A stretch of 8,854 bases of DNA from the NCBI GenBank assembly GCA_003529325.1, contig DPVW01000038.1, forward strand, positions 1 to 8,854, given 5' to 3'. Every line of letters starts with the position of its first letter. Within the stretch, counting starts at the first letter, position 1. Source of the stretch: Candidatus Latescibacterota bacterium. Its GTDB lineage: Bacteria; Latescibacterota; UBA2968; UBA8231. Both the position numbers and the translations under genes were made by a program. Under the pieces are notes generated by a model, which saw nothing but the letters and a program-made list of their open reading frames with translations, was not told the DNA's origin and ran no database searches. Shown piece after piece: positions 6,081 to 8,854 of the stretch.

Positions 6081-8027
6081 TCAGATCCAGAATACGACAT
6101 TGTCCGTCATGCCCGTGAGCGCGTCGATGAGGAGCCACAGACCGGCGATCACGAACTGACCTGCGATCAGGCCGAGAAAGAAGGGCCTCGTCCACTGATA
6201 CAGGTTTGGGCCCCCATACTTGATGGTCACCAGCTTGAGCAACCAGGCCAGAAAGATGCTGAACCACAGCTGATCCATGAGCCAAACCATCGATACCGTA
6301 TAGCCGATGGGGTGCAGGGGCCACCACAGTAGATGATGGCGGGCGAACATGAGCAGCGTCATGAAGCCGCCACCGAGGGCTGTGTTCACCCAGCCTTCAA
6401 GGCTGGGATCGGTGGGTGTCTTCAGCTTTTCAGCGATGAAGTCGAAGGGTGCCCGGGTGCCGCCACCAAAGAACCAGCTGTTGAGATTGATCCCCCCATA
6501 TTCGTACGCCAGGTAAAGGATCGTGCACAGGGAACTGACGAGGCTGATCAGGATGGCCAGCAGCAATACCCAGAACAGGGGACGCAGATTTCGCCCCATG
6601 TGTTCGCTGAGTTTGAGACTGTGGGCGCAGGAGGCCATAACGAAGGTGCGGATGTCCGCCGCCCATACGTGGGTATAGGCCAGTCCGACGAGGCCCGAAG
6701 GTCCGAGCACCACCGAGCCTGAAGCAGAGACCAGGGTGGAGGCGGCTATCAGGGGACTCACAACTGCGGCCACTCCACTTTCGGCGACGACCCGCGTGAG
6801 ACCGACAAAGATCAGCAGCGCCATGGTCAGGGTCACCACGGCGGCCCACAGATCCAGCCCCGACATCGTCAACCAACCAGCCAGTATCACATACCCACCG
6901 GCCAGACAGAGCAGGGCGGCACGATACGACATGATCTCTCCCGAATCGTCCACCTCTGCATCACCGTGCACGGCCTTACGCCATACATCGCGCAGATGTG
7001 GGCGAGCCACCCACAGACCGAACAGGACGAGAACAAAGAGTGCTCCCTGTCCCTGATGTGCCAGGATCGGCTCCCACGCCGCGCCGAAGACCCCGAGTTT
7101 CTCGGCGCTGACATAGCCAAGAACACCCATCACGCCACGAAGACCGGTCGCCAGCAGGTTGAAGAACCACAGACTGAAGGCGATGTCGAGGTTGATGAGG
7201 AAGGAAAAGCCCACCATCGGGAAACTCAGCCGGATGATGAGGTTGACGGCTCGGCGGAACACCGGGATCGTCGTCAACAGCTGCACTGCGGGAACGAAAT
7301 TGTAATAGGCGTGCAGGCCATTGAGACTGCTCACGATTGCGGGCACCGCAAAGCCGGCCCACATGACCGGATTGCTGAAGAAGGGGCGCACGCCCGGCGT
7401 CGGTCCCTGAACCATCTCCAGGGGTACCTGAGCGATGGGAAAGATCAACCGTTCCCGTTCCACCCACTGTCGCCGCAGGATCACCATGGAAGAGATCATG
7501 ACCAGATACAGACTACTGACGAGGATCGCCCAGCAGCATAAGGGGGCGACCCATACGCCCCAGGGGAGTGGCATGCCCGCTGGCAGACCTTCATAGAACC
7601 ACGTGATCGCCCGTGGGTCCTGCGGTACAATCCACGCCGGTATGTGTGGCTCGATCAGGATCGCCCACTCGTTCTCAGGGGTAGCGTAATACTGCACCCC
7701 GGTGATGATGGTGAGCAGATATTCCGACAGGCCCATCGTCGCGATCGCCGACGACGTGATGAGCATGACATAAACCAGCAGCAGTTCGCGGCGCCCCAGG
7801 GCGAAGGGGCGATGGATGGCACCGGCGATGAGATTGATGGGACCCACCAGGAAAAACAGCAGGAAGATGGCTCCCGGCGTACTGAAGTCGAGGGCCATGT
7901 ACGAGCCACGAATCACCATATTGCCATACGGCGCGCCACAAGCCAGGCACAACGACAGCACACTGCCGGTGAAGATGGCGCGGAAGGTAAAGGCACCCGG
8001 GGAAGTATCGGGCAGCGTGTCTACCAA
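6081..8027 (-). CDS. Polytopic membrane protein, DUF6785/DUF6784 type
   Basis: A 648-residue integral membrane protein with about 13-14 hydrophobic segments along its length. The N-terminal pattern (FTFRAIFTGSVLSL... GAPYGNMVIRGSYMALDF) and the C-terminal block (LHPIGYTVSMVWLMDQLWFS, then FLAWLLKLVTIKYGG and PFFLGLIAGQFVIAGLWLLID) match my memory of the paired DUF6785/DUF6784 domains common in Planctomycetota-like and candidate-phylum genomes, possibly transporter-like in fold. No substrate is known to me. The start is TTG 8027: an in-frame TAG lies seven codons further upstream, and the first ATGs (MVIRG, MALDF) would cut into the conserved first helix. AGGCGAG (8038-8044) is a modest ribosome binding site. 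It follows the PepSY-TM-like gene by about 15 bases from that gene's reconstructed stop, so the two probably form an operon. Confidence 0.85.
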   Translation of the reverse strand: MVDTLPDTSPGAFTFRAIFTGSVLSLCLACGAPYGNMVIRGSYMALDFSTPGAIFLLFFLVGPINLIAGAIHRPFALGRRELLLVYVMLITSSAIATMGLSEYLLTIITGVQYYATPENEWAILIEPHIPAWIVPQDPRAITWFYEGLPAGMPLPWGVWVAPLCCWAILVSSLYLVMISSMVILRRQWVERERLIFPIAQVPLEMVQGPTPGVRPFFSNPVMWAGFAVPAIVSSLNGLHAYYNFVPAVQLLTTIPVFRRAVNLIIRLSFPMVGFSFLINLDIAFSLWFFNLLATGLRGVMGVLGYVSAEKLGVFGAAWEPILAHQGQGALFVLVLFGLWVARPHLRDVWRKAVHGDAEVDDSGEIMSYRAALLCLAGGYVILAGWLTMSGLDLWAAVVTLTMALLIFVGLTRVVAESGVAAVVSPLIAASTLVSASGSVVLGPSGLVGLAYTHVWAADIRTFVMASCAHSLKLSEHMGRNLRPLFWVLLLAILISLVSSLCTILYLAYEYGGINLNSWFFGGGTRAPFDFIAEKLKTPTDPSLEGWVNTALGGGFMTLLMFARHHLLWWPLHPIGYTVSMVWLMDQLWFSIFLAWLLKLVTIKYGGPNLYQWTRPFFLGLIAGQFVIAGLWLLIDALTGMTDNVVFWI

Positions 8028-8056
8028 AAAATTAGCACTCGCCTATGGGGCATACA

Positions 8057-8548
8057 TCAGATACAACATGGTGACCCCGGCGTATCCATCCGAGAAGGCG
8101 GTGCTTGGTCAGTCGATACCACAGATAAGATACCGGTGAGGGGGAAAAGGATGAGTGCCAGGCTGGCCAGGTCGTAGAATACGACCCAGATGTCGTAGAG
8201 CCAACCGCCGCCGTATCCATGAAGGCGATGAAAGCCTACCAGGGTCGTGCGTGCATCTTCTTCTCGCCTGAAGATGTGAACGCTGTCGCCGGCGGCTGTC
8301 ACCACAGCCTCGTGAAATGTTCCGGGCCGGGCATAACGGAACCGCCACCCGCCGTCCTCCATTACCTCGGGATCCATCGGTCCGGCGTAGCTGAGCGGCT
8401 CTGTACAAGCGGACTTGAACGGCGTGGGGTCCGGGAACCAGCTGTGGTGAACCATGATGTAGCCGGTAACGAAGTACATGACCACGAAGGTTAGCAACAC
8501 CAGGCTGCTGTACAGGTGCACCTTCCTCAGGAGAGTGAAGAGACTCAT
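8057..8548 (-). CDS. PepSY-TM-like membrane protein with frameshifted 3' end
   Basis: As read, 163 residues: a first membrane helix (LYSSLVLLTFVVMYFVTGYI, 12-31), HH at 34-35, an outer domain ending in VGFHRLHGYGG (104-114) with H107 and H110, then a second helix (FYDLASLALILFPLTGI, 124-140). These are the usual marks of short PepSY-associated TM proteins. After residue 140 the frame turns to nonsense (LSVVSTDQAPPSRM...). One extra base near 8128 would restore YLWYRLTKHRLLGW, and a second change near 8086 would restore GYAGVTMLYLMYAP ending at the TAG at 8043-8045. Both shifts run in the same direction (+1). The second may hide a short deletion, since about eight helix residues seem missing. 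The start overlaps the preceding stop as ATGA. Either a recent pseudogene or indel error in the assembly. Confidence 0.7.
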   Translation of the reverse strand: MSLFTLLRKVHLYSSLVLLTFVVMYFVTGYIMVHHSWFPDPTPFKSACTEPLSYAGPMDPEVMEDGGWRFRYARPGTFHEAVVTAAGDSVHIFRREEDARTTLVGFHRLHGYGGGWLYDIWVVFYDLASLALILFPLTGILSVVSTDQAPPSRMDTPGSPCCI

Positions 8549-8854
8549 GCCCGCGTGCGCCTAGCCCCGCCAACAGCAGAATCCAGCCGACGAGTCGCTC
8601 GCTGCGACGCCGAGTCCAGAAGTAGACGCCGGTTGCGGCAGATCTCGCCGCCGGCGATCTCATCGGCGTTGAACATGTGGGCGGCGATAGGCAGATCCGC
8701 GGCATCTGCACTGGTGCAGCAATCCCCGCGTAACGTTTCGGTGTACGGCGCAGTCAGATCCCACAGCGCCAGGCAGCCACCGGCAAAGCTGGCCTCGGTG
8801 CGATTGGCACGGAACATCTCGAACAGGCGGCACTCGTCGGTGTCCACGACAATG
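8545..8854 (-). CDS. Partial protein with TSADAA-type segment, 3' end scrambled
   Basis: The open frame enters from the right edge and gives IVVDTDECRLFEMFRANRTE, then ASFAGGCLALWDL, then CCTSADAADLPI and HMFNADEIAGGEICRNR. This resembles, from memory, a family of uncharacterised bacterial proteins with the pattern 'D.C.LYEL..A ... A.WDL ... WTSADAAGLPI ... DE...G.I'. That pattern normally lies in the middle of a protein of several hundred residues. Here homology ends at about 8640, and the remaining residues (RLLLDSASQRATRR...) are out-of-frame reading of a PepSY-TM tail. The product is therefore probably truncated and chimeric. It ends in an ATGA overlap with the next gene. Family assignment is moderate; function unknown. 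Confidence 0.5.
   Translation of the reverse strand, partial: IVVDTDECRLFEMFRANRTEASFAGGCLALWDLTAPYTETLRGDCCTSADAADLPIAAHMFNADEIAGGEICRNRRLLLDSASQRATRRLDSAVGGARRTRA
8561..8633 (-). pseudogene. C-terminal tail of a second PepSY-TM-like protein (remnant)
   Basis: In the minus-strand frame one base ahead of the TSADAA-type reading, 8633-8561 encodes TGVYFWTRRRSERLVGWILL followed by LAGLG. This lines up without gaps with the reconstructed tail of the next gene, TGIYLWYRLTKHRLLGWI: T, G, Y, W, R, R, L, G, W and I are identical. It is therefore the last helix and basic tail of a PepSY-TM paralogue whose front is missing. It lies directly upstream of the nearly complete copy, as expected for a tandem pair. 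Confidence 0.55.

Noticed and set aside
8080..8135. Programmed ribosomal frameshifting in the PepSY-TM-like gene
   Set aside because: No slippery heptamer or following stem is visible, and two separate shifts would be needed; decay or sequencing error is simpler.
1..8854. CRISPR array, tRNA, rRNA, insertion sequence or toxin-antitoxin pair
   Set aside because: No regularly spaced repeats, tRNA-like cloverleaf, conserved rRNA words, transposase motif or paired small genes were seen.

Overview
The window is GC-rich bacterial DNA with tightly packed genes. It most resembles an uncultured environmental lineage that carries many Gfo/Idh/MocA oxidoreductases, phytanoyl-CoA-type dioxygenases and DUF6785/DUF6784-type membrane proteins. 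Latescibacterota, Planctomycetota-like or sponge/marine candidate phyla fit that description. The placement is inferred from gene content only, with low confidence. There is no rRNA, tRNA, CRISPR array or recognisable transposase.

Left part (1-3263): the 5' end of an unidentified divergent gene (1-87, minus) faces a good sigma-70-like promoter (105-133). The promoter drives a plus-strand operon of four intact genes: a Gfo/Idh/MocA dehydrogenase, a phytanoyl-CoA dioxygenase-family Fe(II)/2-oxoglutarate oxygenase (ATGA overlap), a small beta-propeller-like protein, and a probable FKBP-type peptidyl-prolyl isomerase lipoprotein (11-base overlap). The first two look like a catabolic or tailoring pair acting on an unknown polyol, sugar or similar small molecule. 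The FKBP probably acts on the outer side of a membrane.

Middle (3264-6080): convergent to the operon is a minus-strand gene for an exported 455-residue protein built from about five Gly-rich hydrophobic repeats of about 60 residues, with its own well-formed promoter. Next comes a sparse, eroded zone. It holds the front half of a sigma-54 activator AAA+ domain, cut off before Walker B and joined out of frame to the tail of an unrelated protein. It also holds a small Cys/His protein, short GGGACAG repeats and stretches without genes.

Right part (6081-8854, all minus strand): reading in transcription order, there is the interior of a protein of a 'TSADAA' family, fused out of frame to the C-terminal tail of a PepSY-TM-like protein. 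Then comes a second, nearly complete PepSY-TM-like protein with two apparent frameshifts near its end, and then an intact polytopic DUF6785/DUF6784-type membrane protein starting at TTG. The sigma-54 junction, the right-edge junction and the frameshifts are either real gene decay or assembly/sequencing error. Deciding which is the most valuable check here. I see no convincing new multi-gene system. The best candidates for novelty are the repeat protein, the four-gene operon and the small Cys/His protein.
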